NCBI GenBank assembly: GCA_963811705.1
Contig: CAWESL010000012.1
Coordinates: forward strand, 1 to 64,000
Reading direction: 5' to 3'
Length of the DNA: 64,000 nt
Source: DATJPR01 sp963811705
Lineage (GTDB): Bacteria > Bacteroidota > Ignavibacteria > UBA10030 > UBA6906
In this document: piece by piece, positions 49,976 to 59,171 of the stretch
How the letters are laid out: the number at the start of each line of letters is the position of its first letter
Position numbering within the stretch: the stretch's first letter is position 1
Notes under the pieces: model-generated
Seen by the model: the letters and a program-made list of their open reading frames with translations, nothing else
Database searches by the model: none
Told to the model about the DNA's origin: nothing
Translations under genes and position numbers: made by a program

Positions 49976-52201
49976 ATGTCGTTTCTTGACCAACTGAATG
50001 CTGTTCAACGCGATGCCGCATCTTCGATGGATGGCCCGTGTCTTGTGCTGGCAGGCGCAGGGAGCGGCAAGACGCGCGTCCTGACGTATCGGGTCGCAAA
50101 TCTGATTGACCATGGCATCCGGCCGGAGTCGATCCTGGCGCTGACCTTCACGAACAAGGCCGCGCAGGAAATGAAGGGCCGCATCGCCGCGTTGGTCGGC
50201 GAAGGGAGCCGCGCGATCTGGATGGGAACATTCCATTCCCTGTTTGCGCGCATTCTCAGGATGGAGGCGGAACGCATTGGCTACCGGAGGAACTTTTCGA
50301 TCTACGACAGCGACGATTCGTTGTCGCAGATCAAAGCAGCGATGGGGCGATTATCGCTTTCGCAGCAACAGTATATTCCCCAACAAGTGCGTTCACGGAT
50401 TAGCCATGCGAAAAGCGCTCGGCTCGGACCGTCGGAATTTTTGGCCGCGGCGAGCGACCCGGGGGCGAAAGCTATTGCAGAGATCTATGAAGAGTATGAG
50501 CGTGAGCTCCAGCGGTCGAATGCAATGGATTTCGACGATCTTCTGCTCAAACCACTCGATTTGTTCGTGCATCAATCGGATGTCCTGGAACGCTACCAGC
50601 ACCGCTTCTCCCACGTCCTGGTTGACGAGTACCAGGATACCAACCGCGTGCAATACCTCCTGATCAATGCGATGTCGCGGGCGCACCGGAATCTGTGCGT
50701 GGTCGGCGACGACGCACAGAGCATCTATTCGTTTCGCGGTGCAGATATCAGAAACATCCTCGATTTTCAACACGATTACCCGGATGCCAAGGTATTCCGG
50801 CTGGAACAGAACTACCGATCGACAAAGAAGATCCTTCTTGCCGCCGGGTCCCTGATCAGCAACAACCGCGCGCAGATTGCGAAATCGCTCTGGACGGGCA
50901 ACGACGAGGGAGAGCCGATCATGGTGGAACGGTGCGAGGACGACCGCGAGGAAGGACGACGGGTGGTCGCCCGCATCGGAGAAGAGATCACGAAAAAGAA
51001 GCTTGCCCTGAAGGATGTCGCCGTTCTTTACCGGACGAATGCCCAGTCGCGAGCGATCGAGGATGCTTTGCGACGGGCGGGAATTCCGTACGGGATCGTG
51101 GGTGGTGTCGCCTTCTATCGACGAAAAGAGATCAAGGATGTTCTGGCATATCTGAGGCTCGTGGTCAATCCCGACGACCGTGAGAGTTTTTCCCGGGTGA
51201 TCAATTTTCCGGCGCGCGGGATCGGGGCCGGGACCCTGAAGAAACTCACGGCGTTTGCGAATGAACATCAGATGACGCCGTTCAATGCGCTCCTTCACGA
51301 AGAACTGCCGAAGGCGGTCCCCGATCGTGCTGCCCGCACGCTTCGCGATTTTGGCGCCATGCTTCGGAAGTATGCCGGGCTGCAACACAAGGTGTCGGCG
51401 AGCGAACTTGCCCGATCCCTGGTGGGCGAGCTTCGCCTCATTGAGCTGCTGAAAGAGGAGGGGACGAGCGAAGCGGAATCGCGACGGCAGAACATTGAGG
51501 AATTGGTTTCGGCTCTTTCGGAATTCTGCGCCTCCAAATCCGAGCCGACACTCCAACAGTTCCTTGAGGAGGCGGCCCTGATCGCAGATGTGGATACCGC
51601 GGACTTTGAACGGAACGCGGTGACACTGATGACCCTCCATGCCGCGAAGGGGCTTGAGTTCCCCGTTGTCTTCATCACGGGGCTCGAGGAGGGACTGTTT
51701 CCCCTGGTGAGTTCGTCCGATGACGATCAGGACATTGAAGAAGAGCGACGCTTGATGTACGTTGGAATAACCCGTGCCCAAAAGAAGTTGTACCTCTGCC
51801 ACGCGATGTCACGGCTCCGTTTCGGGGAGACCGCGATGGCGGTGCGTTCGCGGTTCATCGAGGAAATCGATCGCTCCGTGTTGAAGGAACAGTCCGGCGG
51901 GGCTTTCCCGGCCCGACGGCCGACGGGCTGGATCGGTTCGGGGCAGAAGGTGCAGGAAGGGCATCGGTCGCACGGCCGCGAAAGCCTCGAGCGACACGCT
52001 GATCCGATGCCGGATTACGAAAATGAAACCCAGGAATACGGACAACCCAAAATCGGCGCGCAGGTCGTCCACGCCATGTTCGGACGCGGTCGGATTCTGG
52101 CGCTCGACGGGCAGGGGGAAAATGCGCGGGCGGTCGTTGATTTCGAGTCGGTAGGGAAAAAGAGACTCTTGCTGAAATTCGCACACCTCCGATTGCAGTG
52201 A
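49976..52201 (+). CDS. pcrA: ATP-dependent DNA helicase PcrA/UvrD
   Basis: 741 residues, a normal PcrA length. Walker A GAGSGKT (27-33), motif II VDEYQDTN, motif III GDDAQSIYSFRGA, motif IV EQNYRSTKKIL, motif V TLMTLHAAKGLEFPVVFITGLEEGLFP and motif VI EEERRLMYVGITRAQKKLYL. The C-terminal Tudor-like tail (IGAQVVHAMFGRGRILAL) is the RNA-polymerase-binding module of PcrA. Acts in nucleotide excision repair and removal of blocked forks. The stop overlaps the next start (TGATG). Confidence 0.95.
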   Translation: MSFLDQLNAVQRDAASSMDGPCLVLAGAGSGKTRVLTYRVANLIDHGIRPESILALTFTNKAAQEMKGRIAALVGEGSRAIWMGTFHSLFARILRMEAERIGYRRNFSIYDSDDSLSQIKAAMGRLSLSQQQYIPQQVRSRISHAKSARLGPSEFLAAASDPGAKAIAEIYEEYERELQRSNAMDFDDLLLKPLDLFVHQSDVLERYQHRFSHVLVDEYQDTNRVQYLLINAMSRAHRNLCVVGDDAQSIYSFRGADIRNILDFQHDYPDAKVFRLEQNYRSTKKILLAAGSLISNNRAQIAKSLWTGNDEGEPIMVERCEDDREEGRRVVARIGEEITKKKLALKDVAVLYRTNAQSRAIEDALRRAGIPYGIVGGVAFYRRKEIKDVLAYLRLVVNPDDRESFSRVINFPARGIGAGTLKKLTAFANEHQMTPFNALLHEELPKAVPDRAARTLRDFGAMLRKYAGLQHKVSASELARSLVGELRLIELLKEEGTSEAESRRQNIEELVSALSEFCASKSEPTLQQFLEEAALIADVDTADFERNAVTLMTLHAAKGLEFPVVFITGLEEGLFPLVSSSDDDQDIEEERRLMYVGITRAQKKLYLCHAMSRLRFGETAMAVRSRFIEEIDRSVLKEQSGGAFPARRPTGWIGSGQKVQEGHRSHGRESLERHADPMPDYENETQEYGQPKIGAQVVHAMFGRGRILALDGQGENARAVVDFESVGKKRLLLKFAHLRLQ

Positions 52202-53142
52202 TGCTCCCACTCCGGCAGACCGGCGGCCGTTTTCACCCCGTGCGCACCGCGCGCATCGTCGCGGAGCTGGCGTGGTATTATGTCCGGTCAATCGCGCGGC
52301 GGACACGAGACGCGGATATCCTGTTTCTCGCATCGGGTCTCGCGTTCAACGGAATTTTTGCCCTTATTCCGATCATGCTCCTGCTCGCATCGGCGATCGG
52401 GGTGTACTTCAATTCCTCCTCGCTGGGAGTCCAGCATCTCCAGGAGATTCTTCATGCGGTGTTTCCACCGCAACCCTTTGCTCAGCAAATTCAGAATTCC
52501 ATCCTTGACGTCGTATCAGATATCGTGGTGTATCGGACATCTCTCGGTGTCTTCGGCACCATCGTCCTCGTCTGGACCGTGACATCGGTGTTTGACGCAA
52601 TCAGGAGCGTCCTTCACCAGGTGTACGCCCTCAGGCGGACGCAAGGGCTTCTGAAAAGCCTATTGCACGATCTGGGTTTTTTCGTTCTTGCCTTTGTCTT
52701 TTTTATCGCCGTTAATCTGGCGACGTGGGTGAGTTCACTGGCGGATCGCGTGGTGCAGGAAATTCCGGCACTCAAGGGGTTGTCGATACCGCAGCTGAAT
52801 GCCTATCTGCCGACCACGGTGGTCCTGGCGCTTACGGCGATCATGTTTTACATTCTCTATCGATTTATGACGGACGAAAAGCCGCCGAACGCCGCTGCCG
52901 TTGTCTCGACCGTCACCTCGACAATCATCTGGATCGTCTCTGGCAGACTCTTTGCCCTCTATCTCTCGAAAGTGTCGAGCATCGCCAGCGTTTACGGATC
53001 ATACACGTTTTTGGTCGTCCTTCTCTTCTGGATTTACTTTACAAGTTTGATCTTTGTGTTTGGAGGCATCGTCGGTCAGGTCCACTGGGAGCGCCTCCGA
53101 AACCTTCATGCCCAGGATTCGTCGCTCGACCACGGATCATGA
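52201..53142 (+). CDS. YihY/BrkB-family membrane protein
   Basis: 313 residues; ATG 52201 or GTG 52198. About six membrane helices: ILFLASGLAFNGIFALIPIMLLLASAIG near the N-terminus, GVFGTIVLVWTVTSVFDAIR, FFVLAFVFFIAVNLA, TVVLALTAIMFYILYRFM, and FLVVLLFWIYFTSLIFVFGGIV. The family was once misnamed RNase BN; its function is unresolved, transport has been suggested. Start and stop overlap both neighbours, so it belongs to a pcrA-led transcript. Confidence 0.88.
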   Translation: MLPLRQTGGRFHPVRTARIVAELAWYYVRSIARRTRDADILFLASGLAFNGIFALIPIMLLLASAIGVYFNSSSLGVQHLQEILHAVFPPQPFAQQIQNSILDVVSDIVVYRTSLGVFGTIVLVWTVTSVFDAIRSVLHQVYALRRTQGLLKSLLHDLGFFVLAFVFFIAVNLATWVSSLADRVVQEIPALKGLSIPQLNAYLPTTVVLALTAIMFYILYRFMTDEKPPNAAAVVSTVTSTIIWIVSGRLFALYLSKVSSIASVYGSYTFLVVLLFWIYFTSLIFVFGGIVGQVHWERLRNLHAQDSSLDHGS

Positions 53143-54743
53143 AGGCGATTGGTTATCCACTGTCCAACCACGGAAGAATGCCTGAGCGCATGGAACAGCA
53201 AGAGGATTCAATCGAATCGCTTCGGGCACTCCGTGCTCAAGCGCAACTTGGCGGTGGCGATCGCAGGATTGAAGATCAACACAAGAAGGGGAAGCTCACG
53301 GCGAGAGAGCGCCTGAGCATTCTACTGGATGAGGGGAGTTTCAGTGAACTCGACATGCTGGTGCAACACCGGGCGACCGACTTCGGACTGGAGAAGCAGC
53401 GCTATCTTGGCGACGGCGTTATCACCGGCACGGGGAGGATCGGCGGGCGTGTGGTGTGCGTATTCAGCCAGGACTTTACGGTGTTCGGGGGCTCCTTGTC
53501 CGAGGCGCACGCGGAAAAGATCTGTAAGGTGATGGATCTGGCGATGAAGATCGGCTGCCCGGTGATCGGATTGAACGATTCCGGCGGCGCGAGAATCCAG
53601 GAAGGAGTGGTGAGCCTCGGCGGTTACGCTGAAATTTTTCTTCGCAACACTCTCGCCTCAGGAGTCATCCCCCAGATTTCCGCCGTCATGGGTCCCTGCG
53701 CCGGCGGAGCGGTCTACTCGCCTGCCATCACCGACTTTGTTTTCATGGTCACGGGAACGAGTTACATGTTCGTGACCGGGCCGAGCGTTGTGGAGACGGT
53801 GACTCACGAGAAGGTCTCCTCCGAGGAACTCGGCGGGGCCCATACGCATGCCCGGAGGAGCGGGGTGGCGCATTTTGCGTGCAATGACGAAATCTCCTGC
53901 CTGGAATCGATTCGCGCGCTCTTCGATTACCTCCCCTCGAACAACCGTGAGGATCCGCCGCAACACGAACACCAGGATCCTTCCGATCGCAGAGATGAAC
54001 GGCTTCTCACTGTTGTCCCTTCAAATCCGAACAAGCCGTACGACATGAAAGAAGTCCTCCGGATGGTTGTCGATGGCGGGAAGATGCTGGAAGTCCATGC
54101 CGAATTTGCTCCGAACATCATTTGCGGATTTGCACACATGGGCGGCCGGCCTGTCGGCATCGTCGCAAATCAGCCCGCCGTTCTTGCCGGAGTTCTCGAC
54201 ATTGATTCGTCTCGAAAAGGGGCTCGGTTTGTCCGATTCTGTGACGCGTTCAATATTCCGCTGGTCACATTTGTGGATGTTCCGGGATTTTTGCCGGGGA
54301 CCGATCAGGAGTGGCGGGGAATTATTGTGAACGGCGCCAAGCTTCTCTACGCGTACTGCGAGGCGACCGTCCCGCGCATCACCGTCATCACACGCAAGGC
54401 CTACGGCGGCGCATACGATGTCATGAACTCAAAACATATCCGCGGGGATTTCAACTTTGCATGGCCGTCTGCGGAAATCGCCGTGATGGGACCCAAAGGG
54501 GCGGCAGAAATCATTTTCAAGAAGGAGATCGAAGCTTCTCCGAATCGTGAGGCGGCGCTTGCAGAGAAGGAACGGGAATATCGCGAGAAGTTTGCCAACC
54601 CCTATCTCGCCGCCAACAGGGGATACATCGATGAAGTGATTGAACCGCAGGAAACGCGGCCTCGCGTCATCGATGCATTGACGATCCTGGATTCGAAAGT
54701 GGATTCGAATCCCAAGAAGAAGCACGGGAACATTCCCCTCTGA
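53139..54743 (+). CDS. Acyl-CoA carboxylase, carboxyltransferase (beta) subunit
   Basis: 534 residues if it starts at ATG 53139 (ATGA overlap with the previous gene); ATG 53190, matching the usual family N-terminus MEQQEDSIESLRAL, is a real alternative. Two crotonase-like halves: GGSLSEAHAEKICKVMDLA, LNDSGGARIQEGV and GPCAGGAVYSPA in the first; GFLPGTDQEWRGI, ITRKAYGGAYDVM and MGPKGAAEIIF in the second. It transfers carboxyl from biotin to propionyl- or acetyl-type CoA. No biotin carboxylase or carrier gene is next to it, so partners must be elsewhere. Confidence 0.92.
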   Translation: MKAIGYPLSNHGRMPERMEQQEDSIESLRALRAQAQLGGGDRRIEDQHKKGKLTARERLSILLDEGSFSELDMLVQHRATDFGLEKQRYLGDGVITGTGRIGGRVVCVFSQDFTVFGGSLSEAHAEKICKVMDLAMKIGCPVIGLNDSGGARIQEGVVSLGGYAEIFLRNTLASGVIPQISAVMGPCAGGAVYSPAITDFVFMVTGTSYMFVTGPSVVETVTHEKVSSEELGGAHTHARRSGVAHFACNDEISCLESIRALFDYLPSNNREDPPQHEHQDPSDRRDERLLTVVPSNPNKPYDMKEVLRMVVDGGKMLEVHAEFAPNIICGFAHMGGRPVGIVANQPAVLAGVLDIDSSRKGARFVRFCDAFNIPLVTFVDVPGFLPGTDQEWRGIIVNGAKLLYAYCEATVPRITVITRKAYGGAYDVMNSKHIRGDFNFAWPSAEIAVMGPKGAAEIIFKKEIEASPNREAALAEKEREYREKFANPYLAANRGYIDEVIEPQETRPRVIDALTILDSKVDSNPKKKHGNIPL

Positions 54744-54747
54744 TTCA

Positions 54748-54775
54748 TTGACTTCCTCCGCAATTCATCTATATT
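54748..54775 (+). promoter_or_regulatory. Promoter for radical SAM gene
   Basis: TTGACT 54748-54753, spacer 16, TATATT 54770-54775, within a 160-base gap. The -10 region reads TATATTTG and so also fits the Bacteroides-type element TAnnTTTG with ATTG upstream. Confidence 0.5.
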
Positions 54776-54903
54776 TGATTCACCTGCAGCTCAATCCTGT
54801 TCAGCGGAATTATTAGATATTCTGCGCATTCTCTTTTTCCCAATCCTGATCAACGGTCAACAGACTGTTCTCCACCATACGAAGAAAGCAGAAGGAGACA
54901 TAC

Positions 54904-56124
54904 ATGGGTTCACCTCTCTCCCACAACGATCTCTACAGACTTCCCTGGACACTGCCTGACAATGCGATAAGTTGGCTGGAGCCGACGAGCATGTGTAACC
55001 TCTATTGCGACGGGTGCTATCGGAAAAATGAATCGAACGCACATAAGTCGCTGGAGGTCGTGCGGCAGGAACTGGATACGTTCAATCGCCTGCGAAAGAC
55101 CGATGGGGTTTCGATTGCCGGAGGAGATCCGCTTGTTCATCCCCAAATAGAGAAGATTGTCGAAATGATCGCTTCCGACGGCCAGAAGCCGATCATCAAT
55201 ACCAATGGTCTAGCGCTGACGATGGAGAAACTCCGGGCGCTTAAGAGCGCCGGCGTTGCGGGATTTACGTTTCACATCGATTCCGGTCAGAATCGACCGC
55301 ACATGAAAGGGAAGACTGAGGTCGAACTAAACGAGCTTCGCCTTCACTACGCCGAAATGCTTGCCGAGGTCGGAGGCATGTCGTGCGCCTTCAATGCAAC
55401 CGTGTACGACCACACGCTGAAAGATGTTCCCCTTGTTGTGGAGTGGGGTCAGAAACATATCGACATCGTCAATATTCTGGTCTTCATAGCGTACCGGGCA
55501 GCACCCATCCACCAGGGCTACAGCTATTTCGTCGGCGGGAAGAAGATTGATATGACGCCGATTGCGTACGCCATCGAGAAGGAACGCAAAATCTCCATCA
55601 TGTCGACCGACATCGTCGATATGATTCGAACGAAGTATCCTGAATTCATGCCATCCGCCTATCTGAATAGCACCGAGCGGCCGGATCATTTTAAGTGGCT
55701 CCTGACACTGCGCATGGGGACCAAGGACCGGATCTATGGGTATGCCGGAGCGAAATTCATGGAAATCGGACAAACCCTGCATCACTTGCTCCATGGGACC
55801 TACCTTGCCTATACTTCACCAAAGACTCTGCATCAGGGAAGGAGAATGTTGTTCGGAGCGCCGTTGGACCGCGGGCTTGCGGGCATTGCTTCGGCATATC
55901 TCCACCATGCCATGCGATCGCCATCCGTCCTATTCAAAAAGCTCCATCTCCAGACCGTCATGATCATCCAACCGGCCGACTTTATGGAGAACGGAGCCTT
56001 GGGGATGTGTGACGGCTGCCCGGACATTACTGTTCATGATAACAAGCTTGTGTGGTCGTGCCGAATGGAAGAACTGATCAATTTCGGCGACTGGATCAGG
56101 GCTGTTCCCGACAACGGCAAGTAG
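54904..56124 (+). CDS. Radical SAM protein
   Basis: 406 residues. The iron-sulfur motif C-x3-C-x2-C is at Cys31, 35 and 38 (MCNLYCDGCYR), followed by SIAGGDPLVHP (SAM-binding) and NTNGLALTMEKL. A C-terminal cysteine set (CDGCPDITVHDNKLVWSCRME, about 375-394) suggests a further cluster. Histidine-rich helices lie near 285-330. The family resembles radical SAM/SPASM-like proteins of unknown substrate. It is monocistronic between its promoter and a downstream hairpin. Confidence 0.85.
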   Translation: MGSPLSHNDLYRLPWTLPDNAISWLEPTSMCNLYCDGCYRKNESNAHKSLEVVRQELDTFNRLRKTDGVSIAGGDPLVHPQIEKIVEMIASDGQKPIINTNGLALTMEKLRALKSAGVAGFTFHIDSGQNRPHMKGKTEVELNELRLHYAEMLAEVGGMSCAFNATVYDHTLKDVPLVVEWGQKHIDIVNILVFIAYRAAPIHQGYSYFVGGKKIDMTPIAYAIEKERKISIMSTDIVDMIRTKYPEFMPSAYLNSTERPDHFKWLLTLRMGTKDRIYGYAGAKFMEIGQTLHHLLHGTYLAYTSPKTLHQGRRMLFGAPLDRGLAGIASAYLHHAMRSPSVLFKKLHLQTVMIIQPADFMENGALGMCDGCPDITVHDNKLVWSCRMEELINFGDWIRAVPDNGK

Positions 56125-56141
56125 ACCACTCACTTCTGACG

Positions 56142-56173
56142 ATGCCCCCTCTTGCACTGCACCGAGGGGGCAT
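56142..56173 (+). terminator. Terminator hairpin after radical SAM gene
   Basis: ATGCCCCCTC (56142-56151) pairs perfectly with GAGGGGGCAT (56164-56173), 12-base loop. The following TTGCTT is a weak T-tract. Confidence 0.55.
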
Positions 56174-56193
56174 TGCTTACCGACCCCTCCGTT

Positions 56194-56222
56194 TTGCATA
56201 TTCTTCCGGTTCATCCTATATT
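56194..56222 (+). promoter_or_regulatory. Promoter for second endonuclease III and GT9 genes
   Basis: TTGCAT 56194-56199, spacer 17, TATATT 56217-56222. Initiation near 56229 supports the GTG start at 56251 rather than an ATG at 56152. Confidence 0.6.
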
Positions 56223-56250
56223 TTACACACTTTTTCTGGAGAATCTCGGA

Positions 56251-56979
56251 GTGAAGGAAAAGGAGAAAGTGCGCAAGGCGATTGTTCTCCTTGAACGTTT
56301 GCTTGGAATCCCGGTGCAGGCAACGACACTCCCCAGGCCTCTGGATGTCCTGATTGCCACGGTGTTGTCACAAAACACCAACGACAAGAACAGTCACGGC
56401 GCGTATACGGAATTGCGCCGGCGATTTCCGACTTGGGAATCACTCGCCAAGGCTCCCGTTCGATCAATCGCGTCGGCCATCCGCAGGGGTGGCATGGCAG
56501 AACAGAAATCTCGTCGCATTAAAGCCCTTCTCGGCGACGTTCAGCGAAGAATGGGTTCGTGCAGTCTTGATGCGCTTCGGAAAGACACGAATGCCGATAT
56601 CATGGAGTGGCTCACGGGACTTCCCGGTGTCGGACCGAAAACGGCCTCCTGCGTCATTCTGTTCTCCCTGGGGCGGGATATTTTTCCCGTCGACACGCAC
56701 GTCCATAGGATCTGTGGCCGCCTCGGTCTCTCCGGTCGCAGCCGGACTCCGGAAGAGACGTTTCGCGCAATGGCGAAGAAGATTCCCAGGGGAAAAGGAT
56801 ATTCCTTCCATACAAACCTAATCCGATTCGGAAGGACGATCTGTCGGGCAACGCAGCCGCTCTGCGGGGAGTGTCCACTGTACGACCTCTGCGTATTTGA
56901 AGAGAAGTCCATGAGAATACGGCGCGTCCCGACCGGTGCGGATCATCATTTTATGTTGCTCGACAATGTCGCTCCATGA
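56251..56979 (+). CDS. Endonuclease III-like DNA glycosylase, second copy
   Basis: 242 residues from GTG 56251 (GGAG upstream). HhH-GPD fold: LPGVGPKTASCVILFSLG with the catalytic-type Lys, FPVDTHVHRICGRLGL with the Asp, and an iron-sulfur loop C-x6-C-x2-C-x5-C (CRATQPLCGECPLYDLC). It differs from the canonical nth at 25599 in the substrate-facing helices (DVLIATVLSQNTNDKNS), a pattern shared with the archaeal and bacterial Nth-like branch that processes other lesions. Overlaps the first GT9 gene by four bases. Confidence 0.88.
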   Translation: MKEKEKVRKAIVLLERLLGIPVQATTLPRPLDVLIATVLSQNTNDKNSHGAYTELRRRFPTWESLAKAPVRSIASAIRRGGMAEQKSRRIKALLGDVQRRMGSCSLDALRKDTNADIMEWLTGLPGVGPKTASCVILFSLGRDIFPVDTHVHRICGRLGLSGRSRTPEETFRAMAKKIPRGKGYSFHTNLIRFGRTICRATQPLCGECPLYDLCVFEEKSMRIRRVPTGADHHFMLLDNVAP

Positions 56980-57995
56980 TTGAAACGCTCGCACGCGACT
57001 CCATTCGCAGAATGCTCGTCATCAAGCTCAGAGCCGTCGGGGATGTGGTTCTCTCCTCGATTGTTCTGAAGAATCTTCGTGAGGCATTCCCGCATGCTTC
57101 ATTGGAGTATTTAACAGAGAAGGGAGGAGCGGGGATTTTGTTCGGCAATCCCTTCATCGATCGGTGCCTTGTGTACGACCGGGCGCGCATGTCCGGTCTT
57201 GGCCTGATCCGCATAGTTCGGAACGGCCGCTACGATCTGGTGATTGATCTTTTTGGAAATCCCCGGACGGCGTTGGTGACCTTTCTCAGTGGCGCCCGAC
57301 ACAGGGTGGGTTATCGGTTCCGCGGAAGGACGTATGCGTACAATGCCGTGGTGGAACCCCGTGGATCGTCGGTGCACAACACGCAGTTTAACCTTGATGC
57401 GCTCGAACGGATCGGTGTACCAATCATTGACCGTGCGTTGCACATCGTTCCTGCGCGAATTGATGAAGAGCGGATGGAAGAATTCTGGCGAAAGGAACTG
57501 CCGGCAGGTGTGCCGGTCGTGGCGCTGCACAGCGGCGGCGGCTGGGGCACGAAGCGGTGGGCCGTCGAACGATTCGCCGCTGTTGCGGACCACCTCCAGA
57601 GGCACCATGGTGCAGCGATCCTGTTGCCGTGGGGTCCGGGCGAGGAACACGACGTCGAGCGCATCCGTGCAACCATGAAATCGACGGCAATCATTCCTCC
57701 ACCGACGACCCTCCTTGAACTCGCGGCCCTCTTGCGCAGATGTTCCCTAATGGTCACGAACGACTCCGGTCCGATGCACATCGCCGCCGCGATGGGCACG
57801 CCGGTGGTGGGGATTTTCGGACCGACCAATCCCCGCTTGCAGGGACCATACGGTGTGAAGACGACGACAGTGCGGAACGAGTCCCTTGAATGCCTCGGAT
57901 GCAATCTCGTGGAATGTCCTATTGGGAATCCATGCATGAAGGAACTCGACGTACAAAGCGTGCTGGACGCGATCAGCGATCTGGCGGTGATCTGA
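56976..57995 (+). CDS. Glycosyltransferase family 9 (heptosyltransferase-like)
   Basis: 339 residues, coupled to the glycosylase gene by ATGA. GT-B fold: MLVIKLRAVGDVVLSSIVLKNLR opens the acceptor domain; LHSGGGWGTKRWAVERFAAVADHL and MVTNDSGPMHIAAAMGTPVVGIFGPTNP are the ADP-heptose-binding signatures in the second domain. A cysteine group (CLGCNLVECPIGNPCM) ends the protein, as in many heptosyltransferases. Adds a heptose-like sugar to lipopolysaccharide core at the cytoplasmic face. A second GT9 follows 22 bases on. Confidence 0.9.
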   Translation: MIETLARDSIRRMLVIKLRAVGDVVLSSIVLKNLREAFPHASLEYLTEKGGAGILFGNPFIDRCLVYDRARMSGLGLIRIVRNGRYDLVIDLFGNPRTALVTFLSGARHRVGYRFRGRTYAYNAVVEPRGSSVHNTQFNLDALERIGVPIIDRALHIVPARIDEERMEEFWRKELPAGVPVVALHSGGGWGTKRWAVERFAAVADHLQRHHGAAILLPWGPGEEHDVERIRATMKSTAIIPPPTTLLELAALLRRCSLMVTNDSGPMHIAAAMGTPVVGIFGPTNPRLQGPYGVKTTTVRNESLECLGCNLVECPIGNPCMKELDVQSVLDAISDLAVI

Positions 57996-58017
57996 ATTTC
58001 TTTGGACGACAATTGCG

Positions 58018-59166
58018 ATGGAAATCCACATCCCATCCTGCAAACACTTTAGCGGCTACAAGCCATGTTTCCCGGGCATCAATTGCCTCGAGCAGTGTGC
58101 CCAGAACGAGCCCTTCGGCACGCGCATCCTGCTGATCAACCTCGACGCGTTGGGGAATGTTCTTGCGACGACGAGCATCCTTCCGGCGATCAAGAAGAAA
58201 TTTCCCGTGAGCGACCTGACCTGGTTGACGTTGAAGAACGCGGCGCCACTGCTGCAGAACAATCCGTACATCGACCGCGTGTATGTCTGGGAACCCGAAT
58301 CGCTGATGATCCTCGAACAACAATCGTTCGATATCGTGATGAACGTCGACAAATCACGGCGCTCCGGCGCATTTGCCATGCGGGTAAAGGCGGGAGAACG
58401 GCTCGGCTTCGGGATGAATCCGCAGGGTGTGATCATTCCGCTCAACAAGGAAGCTGAGGAGAATTATCGGCTCGGACTCGACGATCATCTGAAATTCAGG
58501 GTGAACCAAAAGACCGTGCCACAACTGGAGTGCGAGGAGTTCAAGCTTCCGTTCTCCCGTGAAGAGTATGTCCTTCGACTCACAGAGGATGAAGCGGCAT
58601 ACTGTGCGGAGTACAGGGCGCGGGCGGAGATTAGCGCGTCTGATGTTGTGGTTGGACTCAACACCGGATGCTCGGAGCTCTATCCGAACAAGAAGATGAC
58701 GGTGGATCAGCATGTTGCCTTGATCCAGGATCTCTCACGGGACAGAGGACTTCGGATCCTTCTCCTCGGAGGGCCTGAAGATACTGTTCGGAACGCAGAA
58801 ATTCAGAGGCGCGTGGGCAGCAGAGTATACTCAACGCCGACGGAGGAAGGCGTCCGGAGAGGAATGTGCTACGAGAACATCTGCGATATCGTCGTCACCG
58901 GCGATTCGTTCGGCATGCATATCGCCATCGGACTGAAGAAACACGTCATTGCCTGGTTTGGACTAAGCTGCTGGACGGAGATCGATTTATTCGATCGGGG
59001 GGTCAAGCTCATCCCGGAGGGACTGGAATGCTCCCCGTGCTGGAAGAAGGAGTGTCCTTACAACCTTGAATGCATTCAGATGGTGGATCTGGACCGGATT
59101 GCGCGTGAAGTTCGCGCCTTCCGGGACCGAACCGTTGCACGACGCGCAACGGCGGCTCCCGGCTGA
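58018..59166 (+). CDS. Glycosyltransferase family 9 with N-terminal cysteine cluster
   Basis: 382 residues. The usual GT9 opening (ILLINLDALGNVLATTSILPAI) is preceded by about 34 residues containing Cys8, 17, 23 and 27 (CKHFSGYKPCFPGINCLEQC), a metal-binding-like extension. LNTGCSELYPNKKMTVDQHVALI and VVTGDSFGMHIAIGLKKHVIAWFG form the nucleotide-sugar site, in which the common NDSG is replaced by GDSF. A second cysteine group (CSPCWKKECPYNLEC) lies near 338-352. Probably a lipopolysaccharide or surface-glycan transferase. It ends five bases from the convergent PorV-like gene. Confidence 0.85.
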   Translation: MEIHIPSCKHFSGYKPCFPGINCLEQCAQNEPFGTRILLINLDALGNVLATTSILPAIKKKFPVSDLTWLTLKNAAPLLQNNPYIDRVYVWEPESLMILEQQSFDIVMNVDKSRRSGAFAMRVKAGERLGFGMNPQGVIIPLNKEAEENYRLGLDDHLKFRVNQKTVPQLECEEFKLPFSREEYVLRLTEDEAAYCAEYRARAEISASDVVVGLNTGCSELYPNKKMTVDQHVALIQDLSRDRGLRILLLGGPEDTVRNAEIQRRVGSRVYSTPTEEGVRRGMCYENICDIVVTGDSFGMHIAIGLKKHVIAWFGLSCWTEIDLFDRGVKLIPEGLECSPCWKKECPYNLECIQMVDLDRIAREVRAFRDRTVARRATAAPG

Positions 59167-59171
59167 GAACG

